A model generated the notes under the pieces. That model was not told where the DNA came from, searched no databases, and saw only the letters and a program-made list of their open reading frames with translations. Position numbers and translations under genes: made by a program. 64,000 nt of DNA from Pelagibacterales bacterium SAG-MED50 (lineage in GTDB: Bacteria; Pseudomonadota; Alphaproteobacteria; Pelagibacterales; Pelagibacteraceae), in the NCBI GenBank assembly GCA_014653385.1, contig JACWER010000003.1, positions 49,731 to 113,730 on the forward strand, given 5' to 3'. Positions within the stretch are counted from its first letter, which is position 1. Every line of letters starts with the position of its first letter. Shown here one piece after another: positions 1-7,981 of this stretch.

Positions 1-352
1 AGGATGTGACTAAATTTCTGGGATCTCTCACAATATAAATTGCTCCCAAAGAATTATTTAGATCTGTAAATGGATTATTATTAATATTAAAAAGGTAACT
101 ATGTGTTTTTAAAAAAATAATTGAATCTTTTTTATTTATAGATTCTTGTGCTTTAATATAATTCTTAATAACTTCTTTTTCATTTTTTATATCTATTCCC
201 AATCTTTGAAAAATAGTAGCACTTGGAAACTGAGAAATATTTCTAATTAAATTAAAGTTAAATAAACCATTTTGAGTAAAAAAATATGAAGCAAGTAATG
301 CCCTTATCAGAGTATTTCCACTTTTTGGATATGAAGCTAGCCAAATAATCAT
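1..352 (-). CDS. Sulfotransferase family protein, N-terminal part, cut by left window edge
   Basis: Only the first 117 residues are present; the rest lies beyond base 1. The start reads MIIWLASYPKSGNT, the P-loop-like 5'-phosphosulfate-binding motif of PAPS-dependent sulfotransferases. Around residue 105 comes YIVRDPRNLVTS, the 3'-phosphate-binding segment. Family members transfer sulfate from PAPS to hydroxyl or amino groups of glycans, lipids or small molecules; the acceptor here cannot be told. The ATG (350-352) overlaps the TGA of the upstream smr gene by 3 bases, so the two are probably co-transcribed. A clear paralogue with the same opening lies at 9757-10599. The family call is firm, the substrate unknown. 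Confidence 0.85.
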   Translation of the reverse strand, partial: MIIWLASYPKSGNTLIRALLASYFFTQNGLFNFNLIRNISQFPSATIFQRLGIDIKNEKEVIKNYIKAQESINKKDSIIFLKTHSYLFNINNNPFTDLNNSLGAIYIVRDPRNLVTS

Positions 353-768
353 TGGTTTTTATTCTTTTTTAAGTATATGTAGAAAGCACCTTCTCCACCA
401 TCTTCTATTTTTGCATCTTTAATTTCATAAATAATATTCATTAAACTTTTATTGGTAGATAAAAATTCAGGCACTGAATATTTTAAAATGCTTAAATCTT
501 TGGATACATAAGGATCTTTTTCATTTTGAGAATGTAGACCTTTTCCTGTCACTACTATTAATTTGTTTACTCCTTCTAGATAAGATTTTTTTATAAAATC
601 CTCTATAGCTTGATTGGCTTGTTCAAGAGTAAATCCATGCAAATCAATTGATTTTGTTTTGAAGGATATTTTTTTTTTATATTTTATATCTTTGTTAGGT
701 AATTTTTCATTACTAGAAATGAAATTTTCCCAATCTTTTTTATCTTTTTTTGAAATATCGTCTGTCAA
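349..768 (-). CDS. Smr domain protein
   Basis: This 139-residue protein has a lysine-rich, probably disordered N-terminus (about residues 1-38) followed by one Smr domain. The hallmarks are DLHG near residue 43, TGKG near residue 75 and the closing GGEGAFYIYL. Small MutS-related domains are nucleic-acid endonuclease or binding modules; stand-alone bacterial members have been linked to ribosome-collision rescue or DNA repair, and which applies here is not visible. The start is a TTG at 766-768 directly after the stop of the upstream Tim44-like gene; no other start would keep the whole protein. It is probably part of one transcript with its two neighbours. Confidence 0.85.
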   Translation of the reverse strand: MTDDISKKDKKDWENFISSNEKLPNKDIKYKKKISFKTKSIDLHGFTLEQANQAIEDFIKKSYLEGVNKLIVVTGKGLHSQNEKDPYVSKDLSILKYSVPEFLSTNKSLMNIIYEIKDAKIEDGGEGAFYIYLKKNKNQ

Positions 769-1365
769 TTAAGTTAAGGTATTAACTAATTGCCAATTAG
801 GATTGACTGAGGTTGTATCTCTTGAAAATACCCATGTATCATATATTTTTTTAATTTTTTCTGGATCACCTGATATAATTTTTTTTTCTTTATCTTTAAT
901 GCAAGTTATTACTTCAGCTATAAAATCTACGGTAACATTTAAAATCTTATCTAGCTTTTTGTGTTCTTTGATAACCGCTGAATTTATTCCTATAAAAGTT
1001 ATTTCAGCGTAATGGCCTCTTTCACTCCTCTCTTTAAGAGCTTCATTGAATTGATTATAAATTTCATTGTTTAATAAAGGTTTGCTCGTCGTTAATTTAT
1101 TATCGTTATCACTAAAATCTGTGATAATAGTTTCATAAGCAATTTTAGCACCCTTTAAAAATTCTTTTTGTGCCTCATCGTCAAAAACTTGATTTTCTTT
1201 GGGTAATTTCTTAACCACAGCTTCTTTTAAAATTTTATCAAATTGTGCTGTTGGCTTACCATCAAATCCGCTTCTCTTTCCAAGTATCCCTCTGAGCCTT
1301 AAAAAAATAAAGCCAGCAATCATTGCTAGGAGGATTATATCAATGTATTCGAAACTATAACTCAT
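769..1365 (-). CDS. Tim44-like domain membrane protein (TimA type)
   Basis: The 198-residue protein has one N-terminal membrane anchor (about residues 5-22) followed by a basic linker and a soluble Tim44-like domain that ends in a W-F-S-R-D-T-T-S-x-x-P-N-W pattern typical of the family. In mitochondria Tim44 tethers the import motor; alphaproteobacterial homologues are inner-membrane proteins of uncertain role in protein export or membrane biogenesis. The open frame extends to a TTG at 1407, but the ATG at 1363-1365 places the hydrophobic segment properly and is preferred. Divergent from fxsA and next to secB, a gene group recurrent near alphaproteobacterial origins. Confidence 0.8.
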   Translation of the reverse strand: MSYSFEYIDIILLAMIAGFIFLRLRGILGKRSGFDGKPTAQFDKILKEAVVKKLPKENQVFDDEAQKEFLKGAKIAYETIITDFSDNDNKLTTSKPLLNNEIYNQFNEALKERSERGHYAEITFIGINSAVIKEHKKLDKILNVTVDFIAEVITCIKDKEKKIISGDPEKIKKIYDTWVFSRDTTSVNPNWQLVNTLT

Positions 1366-1423
1366 GAGATTATAGTAATAACTATGTTGATTAATTTCAA
1401 CTAGCAATTTAGATTACGGACAA

Positions 1424-1849
1424 ATGAACTCAATTCTATTATTAATTATTATAATCCCAGCTATAGAAATATTTCTTTTTATCAAAATAGGATCTCAAAT
1501 TGGGGCAATTACTACAATTTTACTGATATTCATTACTGCTGCTGTTGGTGTTTACTACGCAAAATATGAGGGTCTAAATACTCTTAAAGCTGGATTTACA
1601 CAATTAAGTAAAAATAAGTCCCCGACTTACGAAATGATATCTGGTGCAGCAATTGCTTTTGCGGCATTACTTTTAATTGTTCCTGGATTTGCGACAGATA
1701 TTTTAGGATTTTTATTAATATTTCCAATCACGAGAAAAATTTTTTTTGGTAAATTTACTAAAAAATTTAAAACGAGAAAAACTGAAAAAAATAATTTTAT
1801 TGATGGGGATTTTGAAGATATAGAAGATGAGAATGACAAAAAATTATAA
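1424..1849 (+). CDS. fxsA: FxsA family membrane protein
   Basis: A 141-residue inner-membrane protein with about three to four hydrophobic segments. It carries the family pattern: an N-terminal helix with P-A-I-E-I-F-L-F, a central G-A-I-T-T-I-L-L-I helix, and a P-G-F-A-T-D-I-L-G-F-L-L-I-F-P segment around residues 87-101, then a highly basic and acidic cytoplasmic tail. In E. coli FxsA over-production relieves phage T7 exclusion by the F plasmid; its cellular role is otherwise unclear. The 3' end overlaps secB by up to 23 bases, implying translational coupling. Confidence 0.85.
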   Translation: MNSILLLIIIIPAIEIFLFIKIGSQIGAITTILLIFITAAVGVYYAKYEGLNTLKAGFTQLSKNKSPTYEMISGAAIAFAALLLIVPGFATDILGFLLIFPITRKIFFGKFTKKFKTRKTEKNNFIDGDFEDIEDENDKKL

Positions 1850-2255
1850 AATTCTTGGCAAATATATAAAAGATGTATCGGGAGAAACACCTGATATTGA
1901 AACCTATATTTTTGTGAAAGATCAAATTTCAAAATACCAGCTTCATATAGATATAACTTCAAAACCTTTGAAAAATAAGATGATCGAAATTGAAACCTTA
2001 ATGAAATTTGCAGACAAAGAAGAAAGTAAGAAAAAATCATACTTTGAAATAAGTTTTGCAACAGTTGTAAAGATTGATGACAAAATTAAAGAAAAAAAAG
2101 AGTTAGAAAAAATTGTTTTGTGTGATGTTCAAATAGAAATTTATCCTGATCTAGAAAAATCTTTATTAGATTTACTTCATAACTCTGGATATCCTGATAT
2201 TAAATTTGAAAAAAAAATAAACTTTAAAGAACTTTATAACCAAAGATTAAACTAA
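1827..2255 (+). CDS. secB: Protein-export chaperone SecB
   Basis: SecB keeps preproteins unfolded in the cytoplasm and hands them to SecA for Sec-dependent export. The 142-residue product has the usual length and fold pattern: an N-terminal strand with K-D-V-S-G-E-T-P, a central FEISFATVVKI-type strand, and a C-terminal Y-P-D-L-E-K-S-L-L-D-L-L helix. The E. coli-type L-L-P-P-I-N-F segment is diverged here to a charged tail. Either ATG at 1827 or the one two codons later (1833) may be used; both overlap fxsA. The stop overlaps the convergent dnaQ stop, so the two messages end tail to tail. Confidence 0.88.
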   Translation: MRMTKNYKILGKYIKDVSGETPDIETYIFVKDQISKYQLHIDITSKPLKNKMIEIETLMKFADKEESKKKSYFEISFATVVKIDDKIKEKKELEKIVLCDVQIEIYPDLEKSLLDLLHNSGYPDIKFEKKINFKELYNQRLN

Positions 2256-2914
2256 TAAAAATTTTTTTTTAAACTATTTTTTAAAAATTCTTTATGTTTT
2301 TTTAAATCTTCAGTTGTTGGAGTTACTATCTTTTTAAAATATGCAACACTAAATTCCTTTTTTTTCGTATTATCATTTTCTTGATTTTGAAAATCTAAAG
2401 TTGGTTCTTTTTGATCAATTAAATTTATATAAACCTTAGACAATAATTCACAGTCAATTAAAGCTGTATGCTGAGTTCTTTTTGAATTATCAACTCTATA
2501 TCTTTTACAAAGTGCGTCCAAACTAACAGGAGATCCTGGAAATTTATCTCTAGCTAGAATTAACGTATCTATTACTTCATTATTAATTTTTTTTTTTCCA
2601 AATAAAGACAATTCATTGTTTAAATGTCCTAAATCAAATTCTGCATTATGAATTATAAGTCTTTTATCTTTAATAAACTCTAAAAATTGCTCACCAATAT
2701 CACTAAATTTTTTTTGAGAAGCTAAAAAATCATCAGTATATCCATGAACTTCTAAAGCTTTTTCTGATACTTTTCTTTCTGGGTTTAGATAACAGTGAAA
2801 TTTATTTTTAGTAGGAATTAAGTTGTCCAGTTCGATACAACCTATTTCAACTATTCTATGTCCTTCTTTTACTGAAATACCAGTTGTTTCTGTATCTAAT
2901 ACTACTTCTTTCAT
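2252..2914 (-). CDS. dnaQ: DNA polymerase III epsilon subunit (3'-5' exonuclease)
   Basis: Proofreading exonuclease of the replicative polymerase. The 220 residues show all five DEDDh catalytic residues: D7 and E9 in the DTETTG motif, D94 in HNAEFD, and H149 and D154 in HTALID. The C-terminal third (after residue 170) is lysine-rich and probably tethers the domain to the alpha subunit. The gene sits downstream of coaE with a 4-base ATGA overlap, in the order ppsR-maf-aroE-coaE-dnaQ that is widespread in Alphaproteobacteria next to the origin. Length and motifs are normal for the family. Confidence 0.93.
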   Translation of the reverse strand: MKEVVLDTETTGISVKEGHRIVEIGCIELDNLIPTKNKFHCYLNPERKVSEKALEVHGYTDDFLASQKKFSDIGEQFLEFIKDKRLIIHNAEFDLGHLNNELSLFGKKKINNEVIDTLILARDKFPGSPVSLDALCKRYRVDNSKRTQHTALIDCELLSKVYINLIDQKEPTLDFQNQENDNTKKKEFSVAYFKKIVTPTTEDLKKHKEFLKNSLKKNFY

Positions 2915-3483
2915 CTATCTAATATTTTCAATATCTTTTTTATATCATCATTAACTGATTTTCTGGTAAAATTATTTTTGATAATAAAGTTTGATTTTTT
3001 CTTTTTATGACTAATTGGTAGTTGTATAGATTTAAATTTTTTTAAAAGTTTTTGATTAAAATTTTCTCTTTTTTTTAATCTTTTCAAAATATTAAATTTG
3101 GAAGCCTGAACATACACTAATATATCTTCCTTTTTATTAATTTTATTTTCTAATAATAGTGGAATATCTAATATAATAATTTTTGAACTTTTATTTTTTT
3201 TTAAAAATAAATTCAATTTTTTTCTTATTTCAGTATGAACAATTTTGATAATTTTATTTAAATTATTTTTATTAGCTAAGATTGCATTAGAAATTTCTAA
3301 TTTTTCTATTGGAAATGAATGAATATATTTTGGTAATTTGATTTTTAAATGATTAAAAACATTCTTATTTTGTTGATATAATTTAGCGACCTCATAATCG
3401 GCATTAAAGACTGGGTAACCGAAATTTTGGGCCACATAACTCTTGCCAGCACCTATATCCCCCAATATTCCAATTTTAATCAT
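2911..3483 (-). CDS. coaE: Dephospho-CoA kinase
   Basis: Catalyses the last step of coenzyme A synthesis, ATP-dependent phosphorylation of dephospho-CoA at the 3' hydroxyl of its ribose. The Walker A motif GDIGAGKS is at residues 8-15; an N-A-D motif follows near residue 27, and a D-I-P-L-L-L-E substrate-binding motif near residue 105. The 190-residue length is normal. The ATG overlaps the stop of aroE by one base and the 3' end overlaps dnaQ by 4 bases, so the operon is tightly coupled. The lysine-rich second half reflects strong A+T bias. Confidence 0.92.
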   Translation of the reverse strand: MIKIGILGDIGAGKSYVAQNFGYPVFNADYEVAKLYQQNKNVFNHLKIKLPKYIHSFPIEKLEISNAILANKNNLNKIIKIVHTEIRKKLNLFLKKNKSSKIIILDIPLLLENKINKKEDILVYVQASKFNILKRLKKRENFNQKLLKKFKSIQLPISHKKKKSNFIIKNNFTRKSVNDDIKKILKILDR

Positions 3484-4274
3484 TAATCTAAGAATTTAAT
3501 TACATTTGCATCAACATTTGGTTCCAATTTATGCCAAATATTGAAAGCTGAAAGAGCCTGATAAATAAACATTAATTTGCCATTTAAAGTTGTACAGCCT
3601 AATCTTTTTCCTGTTTTTAAAAAATTTGTCTCTCTAGGATTATAAATAACATCATAAAAAAATCTATTTTTAGAACTTAATGAAAAATCAAGATTTATTT
3701 TATCCTCTTTTTGTAAACCTAAACTTGTTGCATTAATGATCATATCAAAATTTGAAACTTCACCCCATTCTATTATTTCTATATTTTTAAAAAGTGTTTT
3801 TAAATTCTCAGCCTTATCTTTTGTTCTGTTGCTTATTTTAATTTTAGAAGCTTTCATTTTATTTAAAGCAAAAATTATTGATGAAACAACTCCACCGGCT
3901 CCTAATATTAAAACTTCTTTATCGGTAAGATTATATTTTGATTTTTTAATACTATTTTCAAAACCAAATATATCTGTATTGTGCCCAATCACTTTGTTAT
4001 CTCTCAGATAAATAGTATTAACTGATTGCGTGCTCTTAGCTTCGATACTTAAATCGTCTAGAAAAGGAATAATAGCTTTTTTAAATGGCACAGTAACATT
4101 AACACCGCTTATTTGTTTTTCTTTAACTTGTAAAATATGTTTTTCTAATTCATCTTCATTTAATTTCTTCTTTTCATAAATTGCATCAATTCCATTATTT
4201 TTAATCCAGTAATTATGCAATATTGGAGATAGTGAATGCTCTATGGGGTTTCCTATGACTACAAATTTTTTCAT
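3483..4274 (-). CDS. aroE: Shikimate dehydrogenase
   Basis: Reduces 3-dehydroshikimate to shikimate with NADPH in the chorismate pathway for aromatic amino acids. The 263-residue protein shows the substrate-binding N-terminal domain (S-L-S-P-x-x-H-N near residue 15), the catalytic Lys65 in N-V-T-V-P-F-K, Asp101 in G-H-N-T-D, the glycine-rich nucleotide-binding loop G-A-G-G-V-V near residue 127, and N-R-T in the NADP-specificity region. Its start overlaps the maf stop by 4 bases. No defect seen. Confidence 0.93.
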   Translation of the reverse strand: MKKFVVIGNPIEHSLSPILHNYWIKNNGIDAIYEKKKLNEDELEKHILQVKEKQISGVNVTVPFKKAIIPFLDDLSIEAKSTQSVNTIYLRDNKVIGHNTDIFGFENSIKKSKYNLTDKEVLILGAGGVVSSIIFALNKMKASKIKISNRTKDKAENLKTLFKNIEIIEWGEVSNFDMIINATSLGLQKEDKINLDFSLSSKNRFFYDVIYNPRETNFLKTGKRLGCTTLNGKLMFIYQALSAFNIWHKLEPNVDANVIKFLD

Positions 4275-4858
4275 TGTTGAGTTTTTAAATATTCCTTAAT
4301 TTTTAAGATAGGTAATCCCATTATAGTATCTTCGTCTCCAGAAATGTTTGAAAATAAATTTCTTCCTTCTCCTTCAATTTGATAAACATTATAAGCATAT
4401 AAAGTTTCATCAGATATTTTTGATAAATAAATTTTTAAATCTTCATCTTTGAAATTTTTCATTGTTAGCTCGGCTTTATCAGTACAATTCCAAATCATTG
4501 AGCCATTTTTTGAAATACAGACAGAACTTATTAAAAGATGTTTTTTTCCGTTAAGCTTTTTTAATATTAATAAAGCATCTTCCCTGTTTTCAGGTTTTGA
4601 TATTAATTCATTATCTAAATCTATCACACTATCGGCACCTAAAACTAGTTGATCCTTTTTATTCAAACTAACTTTATTGGCTTTTAGTTCAGCTAAATTT
4701 TTTGAAATAATCTCTGGTGAAGCTAGTTCTTTGGTAAGGCTTTCTTTTACAATATCTTCATCAACATTTGATGGTTTAACTTCACAAAGTAAATTGTGTT
4801 TATCTAATATTTCTTTCCTAACTTTACTCTTAGAGGCAAGAACAATTTTATTTGACAT
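4271..4858 (-). CDS. maf: Maf family nucleotide pyrophosphatase
   Basis: Maf proteins hydrolyse non-canonical or specific nucleoside triphosphates to monophosphates, acting as house-cleaning enzymes and affecting septation when over-produced. The 195 residues begin with the family signature L-A-S-K-S-K-V-R-K-E-I-L (usually S-x-S-P-R-R), then the catalytic Asp76 in G-A-D-S-V-I and the S-K-P-x-x-x-x-x-A motif near residue 92. The 5' end overlaps ppsR by 11 bases. Which Maf subtype, and hence which nucleotide, cannot be decided by eye. Confidence 0.88.
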   Translation of the reverse strand: MSNKIVLASKSKVRKEILDKHNLLCEVKPSNVDEDIVKESLTKELASPEIISKNLAELKANKVSLNKKDQLVLGADSVIDLDNELISKPENREDALLILKKLNGKKHLLISSVCISKNGSMIWNCTDKAELTMKNFKDEDLKIYLSKISDETLYAYNVYQIEGEGRNLFSNISGDEDTIMGLPILKIKEYLKTQQ

Positions 4859-5675
4859 TGTTTAAATATATTTCATGAATTTTAATTATTGATGCGGCTG
4901 TTTCTTCAACTGATTTTCTTGTAACGTCAATTGCTGGCCATTTATATTTTTGGAAAGTTTTTTTTGCTTCTAAAACTTCTTTTTTAATATTTTCTATATT
5001 TATATATTTTATGTTTTCGATCTCTTTTAAAGAATTCATTCTATTTTTCCTTAAGTCGGCTAGACGTTCTGGCTCTGTGTTTAAACCCACAACACAAGTT
5101 AGTTGAGGATTATCTTTAAGTTTTTTTGGTAAAGAATTTTCATTTACCAAGGGTATGTTTGAAGTTTTAAAGCCCTTGTTTGCAAGATAAATTGAAGTGG
5201 GAGTTTTGCTTGTTCGACTGACGCCTACTAATATAATATCTGATTTTTCTATTTCGCTTAATAAGTTTCCATCATCATGGCTCATTGTAAATTGAATAGC
5301 TTCTATTCTTTCATAATATTCATCATTAAGTGCATGTTGACCACTTGGCAGATGAGATGCCTTTTGATTAAGAATTTTTGAAAAGTTTAAAATCAAGTTT
5401 CCAAGAACACTGAAACAAGGAATTTTTTTTTCATCACTTATATTCGCTAAATATTTAGCTAAGTTATTGTCTACAATCGTATAAAGAATTACAGAATTTT
5501 CATTCTTTTTTGCGTCTTCCAAAATTTTAAAAATTTGATTTTCAGTTCTAGTAAAAGAATAAGAGTGTATTTTATAATCAATATTCTTAAATTGGGCCTT
5601 TAAAGCTAAAAATATTCTATCTAGTGTCTCACCAGTCGAGTCAGATATAAGATAAATTTGATATGTATTGTTCAT
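4848..5675 (-). CDS. ppsR: Pyruvate, water (phosphate) dikinase regulatory protein
   Basis: DUF299 family bifunctional serine/threonine kinase and phosphorylase that switches PEP synthase or pyruvate phosphate dikinase off and on. The 275-residue product opens with L-I-S-D-S-T-G-E-T, carries the P-loop GVSRTSKT at residues 151-158 and N-T-E-P-E-R-L-x-x-x-R-x-x-R near residue 200. In Rickettsia and Caulobacter this family borders the replication origin opposite hemE, as it does here. First gene of the leftward block ppsR-maf-aroE-coaE-dnaQ; its promoter must lie in the 270-base spacer with hemE. Confidence 0.9.
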   Translation of the reverse strand: MNNTYQIYLISDSTGETLDRIFLALKAQFKNIDYKIHSYSFTRTENQIFKILEDAKKNENSVILYTIVDNNLAKYLANISDEKKIPCFSVLGNLILNFSKILNQKASHLPSGQHALNDEYYERIEAIQFTMSHDDGNLLSEIEKSDIILVGVSRTSKTPTSIYLANKGFKTSNIPLVNENSLPKKLKDNPQLTCVVGLNTEPERLADLRKNRMNSLKEIENIKYINIENIKKEVLEAKKTFQKYKWPAIDVTRKSVEETAASIIKIHEIYLNNVK

Positions 5676-5945
5676 GAATAAATTGTTAATAAATTTGTAT
5701 TATTTTAATAAAATTACTCAATTGAAATATTGGATAATAATTATTGTAAAATAAGGGTTTTATTAACATTATCAAATATATGAATAAAATTATACAATTT
5801 ATTGAATAAATATTTAAAAAGCTTCAATTTAAACAATTTAATCAATTTATAATTGTTATTAAGTTGTTAATAAAATGTTAAAAAATATTTATCATCAATA
5901 TTCACAATACATAATACTAATACAATAAATATATATTATTTTAAT
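5676..5945. other. oriC: Candidate chromosome replication origin (oriC) between ppsR and hemE
   Basis: This 270-base gene-free spacer is among the longest in the window and extremely A+T rich (30 G or C in 5701-5940 by my count). It holds three copies of the nonamer TTATTAACA, a 7/9 match to the DnaA box TTATCCACA: reverse at 5684-5692, forward at 5760-5768, reverse at 5865-5873. Another 7/9 match, ATATTCACA, is at 5898-5906. A perfect TTAA-N7-TTAA (CtrA-type) element is at 5867-5881. Genes on both sides point away from it, and parABS is nearby. Caulobacter and Rickettsia origins lie between the same two genes. No perfect DnaA box was found. Confidence 0.6.
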
Positions 5946-6947
5946 ATGACACCTCTTCACCAAGTAATAATAAATAGAAAAACAAAAATAAATCCAATTT
6001 GGATAATGAGACAAGCCGGAAGATATTTACCTGAATTTAGAGAAATAAGAAAACTAAATTCAAATTTTATAAAGTTGTGTTTAGATGAAAACTTATCATC
6101 AGAAATAACTTTACAACCTTTAAAAAGATTTGATTTAGACGCAGCCATAATTTTTTCAGATATATTAATGTTACCATATGGTTTAAACCAAAAAGTCGAA
6201 TTTGAAAAAGGTTTTGGCCCTAAACTTGGAAAAGTTAACATTGATGAAATGTCAAAATTAGATGAAATTGATTTTGTTGAAAAGATTTATCCAGTATATA
6301 AAGCAATTCAAAGAGTAAGCACAAATGAAATAATGAACAACAAAAACACAATAGGATTTGTTGGGGCACCTTGGACTCTCCTTGTTTATATTATTAATCA
6401 ACAATCTCCTAAAAAGAATTTAAAAAAAGATTTTTTCAAAAATGATTTTTTAATAAATAGGATCCTTTTAATTTTGGAAAAATTTTTAAAAATACATATC
6501 AAAAATCAAATTGATAATGGCGCAAATGTAATACAAATATTTGATAGTTGGGCAGGTTTATTAGAAGAGAAAGATTTGCCAAATTATGTTTATTCACCAA
6601 CTCTAACTTTGGTTAATTATGTTAAATCTTTAAATATTCCTGTAATCTGTTTCCCTAGAGAAATTAAAAATTATAAAGAATTTTGTGATATTGTTAAACC
6701 AGATGCAGTAAGCATTGATTATAGTGTGGACCCAAAAAAAATCTTAAATGATATAAAAATTCCAATTCAAGGTGGTCTTGATCCCAAAATACTTCTTTCA
6801 GACAAAGAAACCTTGAAAAAAGAAACATTGAAATACTTAGATATTTTTAAAGATCATCCTTATATTTTTAATTTAGGGCATGGAGTTTTGCCTGAAACAG
6901 ATCCCAATATGTTCGAATATTTAGTGAACACAGTAAAAAATTATTAA
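5946..6947 (+). CDS. hemE: Uroporphyrinogen decarboxylase
   Basis: Removes four acetate carboxyls from uroporphyrinogen III to give coproporphyrinogen III in haem synthesis. The 333 residues include the signature M-R-Q-A-G-R-Y-L-P-E with substrate-binding Arg22 and Arg26, F-S-D-I-L near residue 67, G-A-P-W-T-L near residue 140, D-S-W-A-G near residue 203 and the closing N-L-G-H-G-V-L-P-E-T-D-P. First gene of a rightward hemE-hemH-hemJ run starting at the origin candidate; its stop shares one base with the hemH start. Confidence 0.95.
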   Translation: MTPLHQVIINRKTKINPIWIMRQAGRYLPEFREIRKLNSNFIKLCLDENLSSEITLQPLKRFDLDAAIIFSDILMLPYGLNQKVEFEKGFGPKLGKVNIDEMSKLDEIDFVEKIYPVYKAIQRVSTNEIMNNKNTIGFVGAPWTLLVYIINQQSPKKNLKKDFFKNDFLINRILLILEKFLKIHIKNQIDNGANVIQIFDSWAGLLEEKDLPNYVYSPTLTLVNYVKSLNIPVICFPREIKNYKEFCDIVKPDAVSIDYSVDPKKILNDIKIPIQGGLDPKILLSDKETLKKETLKYLDIFKDHPYIFNLGHGVLPETDPNMFEYLVNTVKNY

Positions 6948-7981
6948 TGAAAAAAGCCGTAATTCTCTTTAATTTGGGTGGACCTGACAAATTAGAAAAT
7001 GTTGAACCATTTTTATTTAATCTATTTAACGACCCAGCAATATTAAATTTACCTAAATTTTTTAGATATCCTCTTGCTAAATTAATTTCTAACAGAAGAG
7101 CTCCAACCGCCAAAAAGATCTACCAAGAACTTGGTGGATCATCTCCTATTTTAAAATTAACAGAAGAACAATCGAAAGCTCTTGAGCTAAAACTTAACAA
7201 TGATGATCAAATCTCAGAATATAAGTGTTTCATCGTCATGAGGTGCTGGCATCCAAGAGCAGAAGAAGTTGTAAATCATGTAAAAAACTTTAACCCAGAT
7301 GAGATTATATTAATGCCTTTATATCCACAATATTCTGCAGCAACATCAGGATCATCAATAAAAGAATGGAAAAATATTTGTAAAAAAAGTAATTTTAAAA
7401 TCAAAACAAGTACAATCTGCTGCTATCCAACAGATAAAAATTTTGTTCTAGCTCACAAAGAAGAAATAATTAAAAAGATTAATAATTTAGAAAACTTTAA
7501 ATTGATATTTTCTGCACATGGCTTGCCTGAAAAAAATATAAAAAAAGGTGATCCTTATCAATGGCAAGTGGAACAATCAGTTAATAAAATTATCGAATCT
7601 TTAAACATTGAAAATTTAGATTGGATACTAAGTTATCAGAGTCGAGTTGGACCATTAAAATGGATAGGCCCATCAACAGAAGATGTAATTGTTGAAAATT
7701 CAAAATTAGGAAAACATATTGTGTTGGTTCCGATCGCATTTGTATCAGAACACTCCGAAACTTTAGTTGAGCTAGATATAGAATATAAAGAATTAGCTGA
7801 CAAAAATGGATGCAAAAATTATACAAGAGTACCAGCTTTAGGTATCAATGAAAATTTTATACAAGCTATGTCCAATCTAATAATTAACAAACAAGATTAT
7901 AATTTTAATGGAGATCTCTTTCCTCCAAAGATACAATGCCCAAATCAATTTACCAAATGCCCGTGTTTAACTTATGAATAG
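6947..7981 (+). CDS. hemH: Ferrochelatase with cysteines placed for a [2Fe-2S] cluster
   Basis: Inserts ferrous iron into protoporphyrin IX, the last step of haem synthesis. Family marks are the opening L-F-N-L-G-G-P-D, catalytic His191 in F-S-A-H-G-L-P and the E-H-S-E-T-L-x-E-L-D motif near residue 268. The C-terminus carries Cys331-x6-Cys338-x-Cys340, and Cys158 (with Cys159) lies in the middle. That set matches, from memory, the four ligands described for the [2Fe-2S] ferrochelatase of Caulobacter, so a cluster is likely. Starts on the last base of the hemE stop and overlaps hemJ by 8 bases. Confidence 0.94.
   Translation: MKKAVILFNLGGPDKLENVEPFLFNLFNDPAILNLPKFFRYPLAKLISNRRAPTAKKIYQELGGSSPILKLTEEQSKALELKLNNDDQISEYKCFIVMRCWHPRAEEVVNHVKNFNPDEIILMPLYPQYSAATSGSSIKEWKNICKKSNFKIKTSTICCYPTDKNFVLAHKEEIIKKINNLENFKLIFSAHGLPEKNIKKGDPYQWQVEQSVNKIIESLNIENLDWILSYQSRVGPLKWIGPSTEDVIVENSKLGKHIVLVPIAFVSEHSETLVELDIEYKELADKNGCKNYTRVPALGINENFIQAMSNLIINKQDYNFNGDLFPPKIQCPNQFTKCPCLTYE

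Noticed and set aside
803..1012. Plus-strand frame inside the Tim44-like gene
   Set aside because: It is antisense to a recognisable conserved gene, and composition alone explains the open frame.
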